From the NCBI RefSeq assembly GCF_022780145.1, contig NZ_JALEXO010000285.1, positions 1 through 22,463 of the forward strand: DNA of 22,463 bases, read 5' to 3'. Origin of the DNA: Intestinibacter sp. GTDB taxonomy: Bacteria > Bacillota > Clostridia > Peptostreptococcales > Peptostreptococcaceae. The position numbers were made by a program, and so were the translations under genes. Positions 7,199 through 14,418 of this stretch are shown in pieces; the stretch's first letter is position 1, and each line of letters begins with the position of its first letter. The notes beneath the pieces are model-generated. The model saw only the letters and a list, made by a program, of their open reading frames with translations. It did no database searches and was not told the origin of the DNA.

Positions 7199-8230
7199 TT
7201 ACATAACGCTTTTAAATGCTTCTAAGAATTTTTGATTTTGTTCTTTTGTTCCAACTGATACTCTGTAATATCCATCTAATTTTCCACTGAATTTTCTTAT
7301 AAGCACGTCTTTTTTGACTAATTTCTTTTGTAAATCCTCTATATCGCTTTTGAAGAATACGAAGTTTGCACCAGATTTATATGCTTTTACTTTTAAATCA
7401 ACTAGAGCATTGTATATTACTTCTCTTTGTTCTCTAACGTCTTTTACATAGTCGTACATTCTTTCTTTTTGTTCTAGAGCCTTAGTAGCTATATATGCTG
7501 ATAGTGAATTTAGGTTGTATGGTGCTCTAACCTTTTCAATTGAAGTTATCAATTCTTCATTAGCAACTATATATCCAGCTCTTATTCCTGCTAGTGAAAA
7601 TGCCTTTGATAGAGTTTTTACTATTAATAAATTGTCGTATTCCATGACTTCATCTATTAGAGATTCATCTGAAAATTCCATATAAGCTTCATCTAAAGCT
7701 ATAAGTGCATCTGTGCTTTTTACTATTTTTCTAACTTCATCTTTTGTAAGAAGTGTTCCTGTTGGGTTGTTTGGATTGCATAGTATAACTAATTTTGGAT
7801 CGCTTTCTTTTATTTCAGCTATTATACTGTCTACATTTAATTCAAAGTCCTCTTCTGCCTTTGCTCCTATGTATTTTGCACTGAAAACTTGAGCGTAAAT
7901 TGAATACATACTAAAAGTTGGGTCCAAGCTTAAAATCTTCTCATCCTTGTCTACAAAAGTCTTTATACATAAATCTAGTAATTCACTTGAGCCGTTTCCA
8001 ACTGTTATATTCTTAGGCTCGTATCCTACGTAAGCATTTATCGCCTTTTTCAAATCTGTATACGAATCGTCTGGATAGTAATTTAATGTTATGTCGCTTT
8101 CTGCAAGATTTTTTAATAAATCTAGATAAAGCTCACTGTTTCCTTCATTTGCATCTAATTTAACTGAACATACTGTCGGATTTGTTACATATGGTTCTAA
8201 ACTTCTTATACTTTCTTTTTCTCTATTCAT
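7199..8230 (-). CDS. hisC: Histidinol-phosphate aminotransferase
   Basis: PLP enzyme of fold type I that converts imidazole acetol phosphate and glutamate to histidinol phosphate. 343 residues. Visible motifs: KLDANEG near the N-terminus, cofactor-phosphate loop GNGSSE (78-83), NPNNPTG (152-158), DEAY (180-183) and Schiff-base lysine Lys209 in KTLSKAFSLAGIRAGY. ATG at 8230. It sits between hisG and hisB with 27- and 21-base gaps. Such enzymes can also act on aromatic keto acids; the operon position makes histidine the clear role. Confidence 0.95.
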   Translation of the reverse strand: MNREKESIRSLEPYVTNPTVCSVKLDANEGNSELYLDLLKNLAESDITLNYYPDDSYTDLKKAINAYVGYEPKNITVGNGSSELLDLCIKTFVDKDEKILSLDPTFSMYSIYAQVFSAKYIGAKAEEDFELNVDSIIAEIKESDPKLVILCNPNNPTGTLLTKDEVRKIVKSTDALIALDEAYMEFSDESLIDEVMEYDNLLIVKTLSKAFSLAGIRAGYIVANEELITSIEKVRAPYNLNSLSAYIATKALEQKERMYDYVKDVREQREVIYNALVDLKVKAYKSGANFVFFKSDIEDLQKKLVKKDVLIRKFSGKLDGYYRVSVGTKEQNQKFLEAFKSVM

Positions 8231-8257
8231 AATTATCTCTCCTCACTTTTTCATTTA

Positions 8258-8908
8258 TTATTTATAATCTGTACTTTTAACTGTTGAGTCAAATAAGTCT
8301 ATTACTTTTTGAATTTTGTCATAATTGAATTTATAACTAACTCTATTTGCAATTATTCTAGCGCTTATATCGAATAAATCTTCATACACTTCAAGTCCAT
8401 TTGCCTTTATTGTGTTTCCTGTTTCTACTAAGTCGACTATTACATCTGATAAGCCTACTATTGGTCCTAATTCTACTGAACCGTTTAATTTTATGATATC
8501 TATCTTTTGACCTCTAGCTTTAAAAAATTGTTTTGCTATAACTGGGTATTTAGTAGCTACCTTTAAGTTTTCAGATGTAAGGTATTTTTCTTTTTTGCCT
8601 TTCATACCAGCTACAGAGAATTTACATTTTCCAAAGCCTAAATCGTATAACTCGTATACTTCACTTTCGTTTTCATTTTCAAGTATTGTATCTTTTCCAA
8701 CTATACCTAAATCTGCAACGCCTTTTTCAACGTATGTCACTACGTCACTTGGTTTAACGTGAATATATGTTATATGGTTTTCTTCATCTGTAAATATTAA
8801 TTTTCTAGAATCCCTATCTATCCATTTCTCCATATTTAAGACCTGAAGTCTTCTGTAGATATCTTTTTCTATTCTTCCCTTTGCTATTGCTATTGTTAAA
8901 TTGTCCAT
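8258..8908 (-). CDS. hisG: ATP phosphoribosyltransferase, short catalytic form
   Basis: First committed step: ATP + PRPP to phosphoribosyl-ATP. At 216 residues it is the short form (HisG-S), which lacks the C-terminal regulatory ACT-like domain and needs HisZ for activity and feedback control. It opens LTIAIAKGRI; the PRPP-binding region is seen as DVIVDLVETGNTIKANGL. ATG at 8908 with GGAGAGGGA upstream, eleven bases after hisZ, consistent with the obligatory HisZG complex. Confidence 0.96.
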   Translation of the reverse strand: MDNLTIAIAKGRIEKDIYRRLQVLNMEKWIDRDSRKLIFTDEENHITYIHVKPSDVVTYVEKGVADLGIVGKDTILENENESEVYELYDLGFGKCKFSVAGMKGKKEKYLTSENLKVATKYPVIAKQFFKARGQKIDIIKLNGSVELGPIVGLSDVIVDLVETGNTIKANGLEVYEDLFDISARIIANRVSYKFNYDKIQKVIDLFDSTVKSTDYK

Positions 8909-8919
8909 ATTTCCCTCTC

Positions 8920-9867
8920 CTATCTGTTAATAGCTTCCATTAATGCGTCAAAGTAAATTGTAAATCCTATCGCAGGAACTCTTCTTCCAAAAGATTCTGT
9001 CAACTGATCGTATCTACCACCGCTTAGGATTTCTTTGTATAAGTTTCCAAAGTAGCCCTTCATCATTATTCCATCGTAGTAATCTAATTTTGATACCATT
9101 GATAAATCGAATAATGTATATTTATCTAGGTCTTCCTTTGATATTAAAGTGCTTATTGTGTTTAATTGTTGTATTCCTTTTTTCATTCTGTCGTTTGTGA
9201 AGTATTTATTTGCTTTTTCTGTTACTTCTTCTAAAGTACCTCTAATAGTTAAAATATTTAACATAAGTTCTTTTAACTCATCTCTTACATCCAAGCTATT
9301 TGCAAATATCTCTAATTCTGGTTTATTTTTTCTATATAATAGCTTTTTAAATTCTCTTTCCTTTTCTTCACTTATATTTAATTCTTCTACAAATCCATCT
9401 ATATAATTTCCACTACCTATTTCAAGTAAGAATTTATCTGTAAACTTTCTAAATATATTAAATGCTAGATTTACTACCTCTCTATCTGCTTCTATTGAAG
9501 GTTCTCCTAAGTATTCGCATCCAAACTGTCTACATTCTATAATTCCATCATTGTCTTTTTTATTTTTATATACTGTTGAATGATAAAATAGCTTTAAGTT
9601 TAAATCATCCTCCCATCTAGGAATCAAGCTCTTCATAAGGCTTATAGTTATATCTGGTCTTAAAACCATTACTTTATTGCTTACGACCTTTACCATTGAT
9701 TTTGTCGATATATTTTTATCTACCTTTGTTATTTGATCGTATTCTTCAAATATTTCTGGTTTAATTTGTATAAATCCAGCATCTACAAAAGACTCCTCTA
9801 TTTTCTTTGTAAGTTCATATCTTTTCTTAGCAAAATTTAATTCGTCTTGAATTCTTAAAAATTTCAT
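8920..9867 (-). CDS. hisZ: ATP phosphoribosyltransferase regulatory subunit
   Basis: Class II histidyl-tRNA-synthetase paralogue without aminoacylation activity; it activates short HisG and carries the histidine feedback site. 315 residues, shorter than HisRS and lacking the anticodon-binding domain. Motif 2-like LRPDITISLMKSL (near 67-80) and the SGGRYDQLTESFGRRVPAIGFTI segment near the C-terminus match the family. First structural gene of the operon. ATG at 9867 with AGGTGATTAA just upstream, about 45 bases downstream of the attenuator terminator. Confidence 0.93.
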   Translation of the reverse strand: MKFLRIQDELNFAKKRYELTKKIEESFVDAGFIQIKPEIFEEYDQITKVDKNISTKSMVKVVSNKVMVLRPDITISLMKSLIPRWEDDLNLKLFYHSTVYKNKKDNDGIIECRQFGCEYLGEPSIEADREVVNLAFNIFRKFTDKFLLEIGSGNYIDGFVEELNISEEKEREFKKLLYRKNKPELEIFANSLDVRDELKELMLNILTIRGTLEEVTEKANKYFTNDRMKKGIQQLNTISTLISKEDLDKYTLFDLSMVSKLDYYDGIMMKGYFGNLYKEILSGGRYDQLTESFGRRVPAIGFTIYFDALMEAINR

Positions 9868-9913
9868 TTAATCACCTGTATACCTTTCTGTCTGATTTAT
9901 TTTGATAAATAAA

Positions 9914-9943
9914 AAACCATGTAGGCTTTTACCTACATGGTTT
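9914..9943 (-). terminator. Attenuator terminator of the his leader
   Basis: Perfect 12-pair stem: AAACCATGTAGG (9914-9925), six-base loop, CCTACATGGTTT (9932-9943). In minus-strand RNA it is followed by a U6 tract. It stands between the leader peptide and hisZ, so it must be bypassed for his expression. Its upstream arm also pairs with 9956-9965 (antiterminator). Confidence 0.93.
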
Positions 9944-10049
9944 AGTGATTTCTCTACCATCATAGACTCAAGCCTTTAAGCTAACACAAATAGGGCTTGC
10001 ATCTATGAAAAACTTTCTTCATAATACAATCCCTAAGAGCTATGATGGT
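9914..10049 (-). promoter_or_regulatory. Histidine-responsive translation-coupled attenuator
   Basis: Minus-strand RNA segments: A, His codons, 10040-10049; 2a, stop codon and beyond, 10018-10035; 2b, 9991-10009; C, 9956-9974; D and E, terminator arms. Pairings seen: A:C (10 bp, ACCATCATAG with CTATGATGGT); 2a:2b (about 17 bp including TAGGG/CCCTA and TATGAA/TTCATA); 2b:C (TCATAGA..CAAGCC with GGCTTG..TCTATGA); C:D (9 bp, one bulge); D:E terminator. A ribosome stalled on His codons masks A and leaves 2a:2b, so C can take D and readthrough follows. A ribosome that reaches the stop codon masks 2a, 2b takes C and the terminator forms. Without translation, A:C leaves the terminator free. The pairings are seen; the switching is inferred. 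Confidence 0.85.
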
Positions 10050-10107
10050 GATGATGATTTAATTTTTCTATTGTTACTATATTAAATTGTCTATTTATTA
10101 AATTCAT
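10033..10107 (-). CDS. hisL: his operon leader peptide with five consecutive His codons
   Basis: A 24-codon frame starting ATG at 10107 and ending TAG at 10033-10035; residues 18-22 are His-His-His-His-His, followed by Ser-Ser-stop. GGAGG at 10117-10121 lies nine bases before the ATG. The peptide itself needs no function: the ribosome's progress through CAT CAT CAC CAT CAT senses charged tRNA-His. It sits between the his promoter and the attenuator terminator. This is the enterobacterial-style hisL arrangement; no T-box specifier or anti-acceptor sequence is present. Confidence 0.9.
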   Translation of the reverse strand: MNLINRQFNIVTIEKLNHHHHHSS

Positions 10108-10208
10108 CTTCCCATTCCTCCATCTTAGTTATTTTTTAGTTTAATTAAAATTATGATTATATATTCAACAATATATACTATTTTTACCAATTTCTTTTGA
10201 TACTATAG

Positions 10209-10237
10209 ATAATAATACAAATATTTAGAATTTGCAA
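10209..10237 (-). promoter_or_regulatory. Probable his operon promoter
   Basis: Minus strand: TTGCAA (10232-10237), 17 bases, TATTAT (10209-10214). It would start RNA near 10202, giving about 95 bases before the leader ATG. It lies just after the Fic-like gene's stop, where no clear terminator is visible, so readthrough into the leader is possible. Confidence 0.5.
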
Positions 10238-10270
10238 TAATTTTTTAAATATTAATTTTTTTTTATAAAA

Positions 10271-11323
10271 TTATACTCTCTTCCACTTCGCACTTCTTCC
10301 CTTTGCCACGACCTCAATCTTACCACTCTTTCTCAAGTTGTTGAAAACTCGATTTATTGTAGGCTCTGGTATATCTGGACATTGGAGTCTTATGTCGTCT
10401 TTTGTAAAATAACCTAATGTTGAATTTACTATCTTTTCTATTCTCTTAGTCTTAGTTTCTTTTTTAATAGCATTTAAATTAAGCTCTTCACTTAAAGTTT
10501 TATATCCATCTAATACGAATTTCAAGAAATACTCCAACCATTTATTTACGCTGTAGTAGAATTTATCTGTGTCGTTTTTTCTAATAAATAATCCTTTAAA
10601 ATATATTTGTGTCTTTTCATCGTATATTTTACCTAAGCTTACATATTTTCCTACTTCATATCCATTTTTGTTTAATAGAAGCACTGTAAGCAATTTAGCC
10701 ATTTTTATATTATTTTCTGGAAAAGGCGATATCAATATAAAATCCATTATAAATGAAGCTATAATTATCAAATTGTCTATCTCATTTTCCATAATCAACT
10801 TGTTGTACTCTGCGCATAAATCATCTATGTATTTATTCAATCTGTCTTCGATATTTTTTTTGATCAATATTCCATGATTGTTAAAAGTTTCTTCCCTAAA
10901 AAAGTCAGTTTGTAAAAAATCATTTTCCTCAGTTCTATATTTTCCCCCTCTTACTAAAGAAAAACGATGCAAATATCCATGAAGTTCAAGTATTGTCTGT
11001 GAACTTATTTTCATATCTTCATAAGCATTATTTACTGTTTTCAAAATATCTTTAAATTCTACTATACTTACCTCTTCCCTAGTTTTTGGCTTTACTTCTC
11101 CTGAAAATATTTTTCTGAAATCATTTTGTTCTAAAAAAACATTTTCACATGAGTCGATAGTAAAATTTAATAGTGCATCCTCTGTCAATTTTTCTAAAAC
11201 CTCTTTTGGCTGCTTTTTATAGATAATCTGCTGCCCTTTGCTCTCATTTATAGCTGATAGCATTTTGACAACCTTCATATTGACAGGCATATCTAGCAAT
11301 TTTTTCCCCATAATATATTCCAT
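10271..11323 (-). CDS. Degenerate Fic-domain protein with C-terminal winged helix
   Basis: 350 residues. The N-terminal third and centre look like a Fic fold: helix LHGYLHRF with GKYR (about 114-130), then FIMDFILISPFPENNIKMAKLL (about 191-212). In active Fic enzymes the latter reads HPFxDGNGRxxRLL. Here the catalytic His is Ser199 and GNGR is NNIK, so AMPylation or similar activity is unlikely. Residues about 290-350 form a winged helix-turn-helix (GYFTKDDIRLQCPDIPEPTINRVFNNLRKSGKIEVV). It may be a DNA-binding regulator built on a dead Fic scaffold; target unknown. ATG at 11323 with GGAG seven bases upstream and a good extended -10 promoter (11382-11410). It ends just upstream of the his promoter, transcribed in the same direction. 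Confidence 0.75.
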   Translation of the reverse strand: MEYIMGKKLLDMPVNMKVVKMLSAINESKGQQIIYKKQPKEVLEKLTEDALLNFTIDSCENVFLEQNDFRKIFSGEVKPKTREEVSIVEFKDILKTVNNAYEDMKISSQTILELHGYLHRFSLVRGGKYRTEENDFLQTDFFREETFNNHGILIKKNIEDRLNKYIDDLCAEYNKLIMENEIDNLIIIASFIMDFILISPFPENNIKMAKLLTVLLLNKNGYEVGKYVSLGKIYDEKTQIYFKGLFIRKNDTDKFYYSVNKWLEYFLKFVLDGYKTLSEELNLNAIKKETKTKRIEKIVNSTLGYFTKDDIRLQCPDIPEPTINRVFNNLRKSGKIEVVAKGRSAKWKRV

Positions 11324-11381
11324 AAAATCACTCCAAACCTAAATTTCACTTTTTAATATATAATTATCTCATTTTGACTTT

Positions 11382-11410
11382 ATTTTATCATATTTTTAAC
11401 ATTCTTACAA
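11382..11410 (-). promoter_or_regulatory. Promoter of the Fic-like gene
   Basis: Minus strand: TTGTAA (11405-11410), 17 bases, TAAAAT (11382-11387) preceded by TGA, an extended -10. It lies about 60 bases upstream of the ATG at 11323. Confidence 0.6.
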
Positions 11411-11476
11411 TTTCGTACAGTTTTTACCATTTTTCTATTTGTTTAAAAAACATTTATTTTTCTGCAAAATAAATAA

Positions 11477-11532
11477 AAAAACAAAGTAAAATAGTCAGAT
11501 TTAAATAATTTATTTTATTTTACTTTGTTTTT
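11477..11532 (-). terminator. Terminator of the RocB-like gene
   Basis: Perfect 17-pair stem of AAAAACAAAGTAAAATA (11477-11493) with its complement at 11516-11532, loop of 22 bases, A/T runs on both sides. It is placed 50 bases after the RocB-like stop. The remainder of 11324-11582 holds only the Fic promoter. Confidence 0.8.
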
Positions 11533-11582
11533 CTTTATTCTTATTTTATTATTTTAATATAAAAATTTTTAATTTGACTTTG

Positions 11583-13235
11583 TTATAAAATACGCAAAAT
11601 ATTTTCTATTAATGCTCTAAAAATTACAGGTACTTTCTCAAAGGAGTACTCTACTAATATTCTCTCTGTCCATTTATGTGGATCTTTTCCATGTGGTCCA
11701 AAGCTGAACACAGGCAGATTTAATTTTTTGATTTCCTCAAATGGAATATCGTAATTATAACCTAGAGAAGGCATATTAGGCTTTAAGTACTTCATTACCT
11801 CTTCTGAATCCCTCAAGCTAAAATAACTCAAATCAGATAGGCCTTTAAAATATCTCTGAGTATTTATTTCTTCATCTAGCTCTTCTTTTGCAAAGCTTTG
11901 GACATTTTCGACTATTTTTTTTACCAAACTGTAATTTGCGTCTTCTTCTTTTGCTCCTACGCTAGGGTAATAAGGTGGAGCGAAGAAAACGACTATCATC
12001 GGATCCCTTTCCTTTATATACTTACTTACAAAATCGACTATCTTGCTGCATACATCTCTTTCATCTAGAGATTTATCTTTTAGCCATATTTTTATATTTT
12101 CTTTTAATTCTAATTCAAATTTTTCTCCGTATTTTTTATAAGCCTTTTTGTATATTTCATCGAAAGTAAATACGTTTATATTTAGATTTTGGTCTATATT
12201 TATTTTATTTCCAAGCTCTCTATATTTTTTTCTAGATTTATTTACGAGATCTACAGTGTTTTGAGCTGATTTTTCACAAAGTGATTTTATCTCATTTACT
12301 ATTTTGTGAGGTCCTTTTTCAAATACTTGTAGATTATAATACATAATAGACGATTCCGGCATCTGAACGTTGTAGACTTTTTTGCTGTCCTCGTATTTTA
12401 AACAAGTCGGCGGCATAGTGTATTCATTTTCTACCTTCTCACATAAATCCACGTTTAATTCCAGATTTTGAATAATCTGTGAAGATATTAAATTCGTATT
12501 TAGTCCGCACATGCTCTCTCCTACATGGACCTCTACTCCCGTTGAATAAATCCCTAAAAGCAGTTTACCGCAGCTTCCAGTGTATATGTATTTACCGTCA
12601 TCACCTAGATAATTTCCAAAATCAGGCTCAGCATTTAATACAGCCACAGGTCTTAAATTTTCTCTTTCTACAATTTTATTTACAAACGGAAGTGCTTTTA
12701 TAAGCCCCTTAGAATTTGACTCCTCATCTGGAACTGTAACCATAAGTAAATTACCCTCAAAATCGTCTCTCTCTGAATAATATTCTAAAGTGGCAATCTC
12801 CATCGCAACACCCATCTTCATATCCATTATACCCCTTCCAAACAGGTATTTTTGAGATAGTAAATCCTCTCTAGATTCATCATCTAGTAGAGCTATATTT
12901 TCTCCTAAGACCTTAGTATATTCATAAGGCTTTAATATAAAATCCTTAAAATTCCCCGCGTTTTCTATATCTGCCGTATCTATATGTCCTATCAAAATAA
13001 CAGTTTTATCTGTCTTTTTCTTAGATTTATATAGAGCACATAAAAGCGTCCTTCCTAAATCGTCTGCTACATCTCCTATGTAGATATTATCTTTATTGTT
13101 TTTGAAATAATCTATCTCCATAAGCTTTTTAGCGACTAATTCTATGCCATATTTTTCGTCAGAAGTAGATGAAATCGTCTTTTCCCCTACTAATTTCAAT
13201 GTCAAATCTAAAAGCTCCTTTTTTGAATTGTACAT
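11583..13235 (-). CDS. rocB: RocB-like M20-family metallohydrolase
   Basis: 550 residues, the length of RocB proteins (arginine-utilisation family of M20 peptidases). The dizinc site is recognisable: LIGHIDTAD (His84, Asp86), GRGIMDMKMG (bridging Asp138), PDEES (Glu171-Glu172), NAEPD, and a final His region FGPHGKDPHKWTERI near the C-terminus. A large insert (about 225-480) differs from short M20 peptidases, as is usual for RocB. Likely a cytoplasmic peptide or N-acyl amino-acid hydrolase; the substrate of RocB is not settled to my knowledge. An in-frame ATG at 13256 exists, but AGAGGGGG lies inside that extension, seven bases before the ATG at 13235, which I choose. No other arginine-catabolic gene is adjacent. 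Confidence 0.8.
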   Translation of the reverse strand: MYNSKKELLDLTLKLVGEKTISSTSDEKYGIELVAKKLMEIDYFKNNKDNIYIGDVADDLGRTLLCALYKSKKKTDKTVILIGHIDTADIENAGNFKDFILKPYEYTKVLGENIALLDDESREDLLSQKYLFGRGIMDMKMGVAMEIATLEYYSERDDFEGNLLMVTVPDEESNSKGLIKALPFVNKIVERENLRPVAVLNAEPDFGNYLGDDGKYIYTGSCGKLLLGIYSTGVEVHVGESMCGLNTNLISSQIIQNLELNVDLCEKVENEYTMPPTCLKYEDSKKVYNVQMPESSIMYYNLQVFEKGPHKIVNEIKSLCEKSAQNTVDLVNKSRKKYRELGNKINIDQNLNINVFTFDEIYKKAYKKYGEKFELELKENIKIWLKDKSLDERDVCSKIVDFVSKYIKERDPMIVVFFAPPYYPSVGAKEEDANYSLVKKIVENVQSFAKEELDEEINTQRYFKGLSDLSYFSLRDSEEVMKYLKPNMPSLGYNYDIPFEEIKKLNLPVFSFGPHGKDPHKWTERILVEYSFEKVPVIFRALIENILRIL

Positions 13236-13290
13236 AAAAGTACCCCCTCTATTCATAAAATTAAGTACATCAACTATGTCATCTATGCAA

Positions 13291-13331
13291 AAAACTATTA
13301 GACAATAAAAGCTTTATTATCTAATAGTTTT
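13291..13331 (-). terminator. Terminator after the 110-residue unknown gene
   Basis: AAAACTATTAGACAATAAA (13291-13309) pairs with 13313-13331 over a three-base loop. The only mismatch is G-U on the minus strand, and a U6 tract follows. It separates the gene ending at 13351 from the RocB-like gene. Confidence 0.85.
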
Positions 13332-13350
13332 ATTATTTTTATTATTAAAT

Positions 13351-13683
13351 TTATTTATTTTCGGCTTCTTTTTCAGCCTTTTCTTCTTCTAATATCTTCT
13401 TTTGAAGTGCTTGCATATGTCTTATTATATAGAAATCTATATCGTCGTTATCACTGTCAAATCCCCAGTGCATTTCAAGCATACGTATACTTCTATAGCA
13501 AAGACCTGCATTGCCTTGTAATTTAAAGTCTATTAAATCGAATAACCAACATTCTCTAGTGTTTACATCCCACAAATCGTGTTTTTTTATGTAGTCGTCT
13601 AGAATCTTTCTGTACTTCATCAATGTCATATTGTCAATTGTTATATGTTCCATGAAAACATGGTATTTTTTACCTCTAGCCAT
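13351..13683 (-). CDS. Small charged protein of unknown function
   Basis: 110 residues, no signal peptide or membrane segment. The N-terminus is basic (MARGKKYHVF). The centre is rich in aromatic and Cys residues (RECWLFDLIDF, GLCYRSIRMLEMHWGF), followed by an acidic patch SDNDDID. The C-terminus is a highly charged helix of Lys/Glu/Ala that could be a short coiled coil. I do not recognise the family. ATG at 13683 has a GGGGGG ribosome site directly preceded by alternative hairpins (13696-13728). It follows the 182-residue unknown gene by 76 bases in the same direction, with no strong terminator between, so the two are probably one transcription unit. Confidence 0.75.
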   Translation of the reverse strand: MARGKKYHVFMEHITIDNMTLMKYRKILDDYIKKHDLWDVNTRECWLFDLIDFKLQGNAGLCYRSIRMLEMHWGFDSDNDDIDFYIIRHMQALQKKILEEEKAEKEAENK

Positions 13684-13690
13684 TATTTAG

Positions 13691-13728
13691 CCCCCCTAAA
13701 ATCAATTTTAGCTTTTACCCACTAAAAT
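13691..13728 (-). promoter_or_regulatory. Overlapping inverted repeats next to a ribosome site
   Basis: Three 7-base blocks CTAAAAT (13696-13702), ATTTTAG (13705-13711) and CTAAAAT (13722-13728). The middle block can pair with either outer one; the left block touches the C6 that is the GGGGGG Shine-Dalgarno of the gene starting at 13683. Possible translational control; short and AT-rich. Confidence 0.35.
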
Positions 13729-13759
13729 AAGAAAGTGCTCACTTTAAAATCATTAAATA

Positions 13760-14308
13760 TTACCACTTAACAAGATGCTTATTGTATTCTACTAAATAAT
13801 CGTCTATTAAATTTACAAATGTTTCGTATTTATATACGTCTTTAGCTTCTACTTTTTCACCTTTTCTAAGTGATGTAAAGTAAGTACAGCTCATTTCTGA
13901 AATAGCATGACCCATAGCTAATGTAAGTCTTTCTGCAAGAGTAGGACTTATACCGATTGAATGTATAGTCACTCCTGCTGGTAATAATCTTAAAATCTTA
14001 GTATGGAAAAGTGAATCCATAAAACGTCCTTCTGGAATAAAAATTAAAGAATCGACGATTTCATCGAAATCTACATCGTATAAATCTAGCTTCCAAGTAC
14101 TAAGTATTCTAAAAGCCATTTCTTTTTCTAATGGTACTAATCTTTGTTCTGCTTCTGTATAGTATATATATACTTCTGCTTCTTTGCTTGCTTTTTGTGA
14201 ATAAGGTTTTATTATTTGTTCATTTACAATAATTCTTATTTTGTCTTCAAGACTTGTATTCTCCTCAAACTCAAAATTAAATTTGCCTTCTTCATGTTTA
14301 TGTTCCAT
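13760..14308 (-). CDS. Conserved-looking protein of unknown function
   Basis: 182 residues, soluble and acidic, opening with a His/Glu-rich stretch (MEHKHEEGKF). Later features are a hydrophobic/amphipathic core (FIPEGRFMDSLFHTKILRLLPAGVTIHSIGISPTLAERLTLAMGHAISEMSCTYF) and a Tyr-rich helical C-terminus. No motif I know is present. ATG at 14308 with GGGGGAA nine bases upstream. It has its own extended -10 promoter just after the pyrC stop (14397-14405) and is followed by the 110-residue unknown gene. The two may act together, but nothing in the sequence tells their role. Confidence 0.75.
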   Translation of the reverse strand: MEHKHEEGKFNFEFEENTSLEDKIRIIVNEQIIKPYSQKASKEAEVYIYYTEAEQRLVPLEKEMAFRILSTWKLDLYDVDFDEIVDSLIFIPEGRFMDSLFHTKILRLLPAGVTIHSIGISPTLAERLTLAMGHAISEMSCTYFTSLRKGEKVEAKDVYKYETFVNLIDDYLVEYNKHLVKW

Positions 14309-14396
14309 CTAATTTCCCCCAATATATAAGTATATAACAATATTCAGATAGTACCTATGAGTTTATAATAGCGCTTAGATAATACCTGATAAGTAA

Positions 14397-14405
14397 ATTA
14401 TAGCA
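14397..14405 (-). promoter_or_regulatory. Extended -10 promoter for the unknown gene pair
   Basis: Minus strand TGC-TATAAT: TATAAT at 14397-14402 with TGC at 14403-14405. No good -35 at 17 bases, as is common for extended -10 promoters. About 90 bases before the ATG at 14308. Confidence 0.5.
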
Positions 14406-14418
14406 TATTTTCCTTTGT

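Noticed and set aside
9900..10140. T-box riboswitch for the his operon
   Set aside because: No AGGGTGG-type anti-acceptor sequence or specifier loop; the five His codons in a frame with its own SD fit a leader peptide instead.
13250..13290. Promoter TTGCAT-17-TACTTA before the RocB-like gene
   Set aside because: The -10 is poor and overlaps AT-rich sequence; not strong enough to list as a feature.
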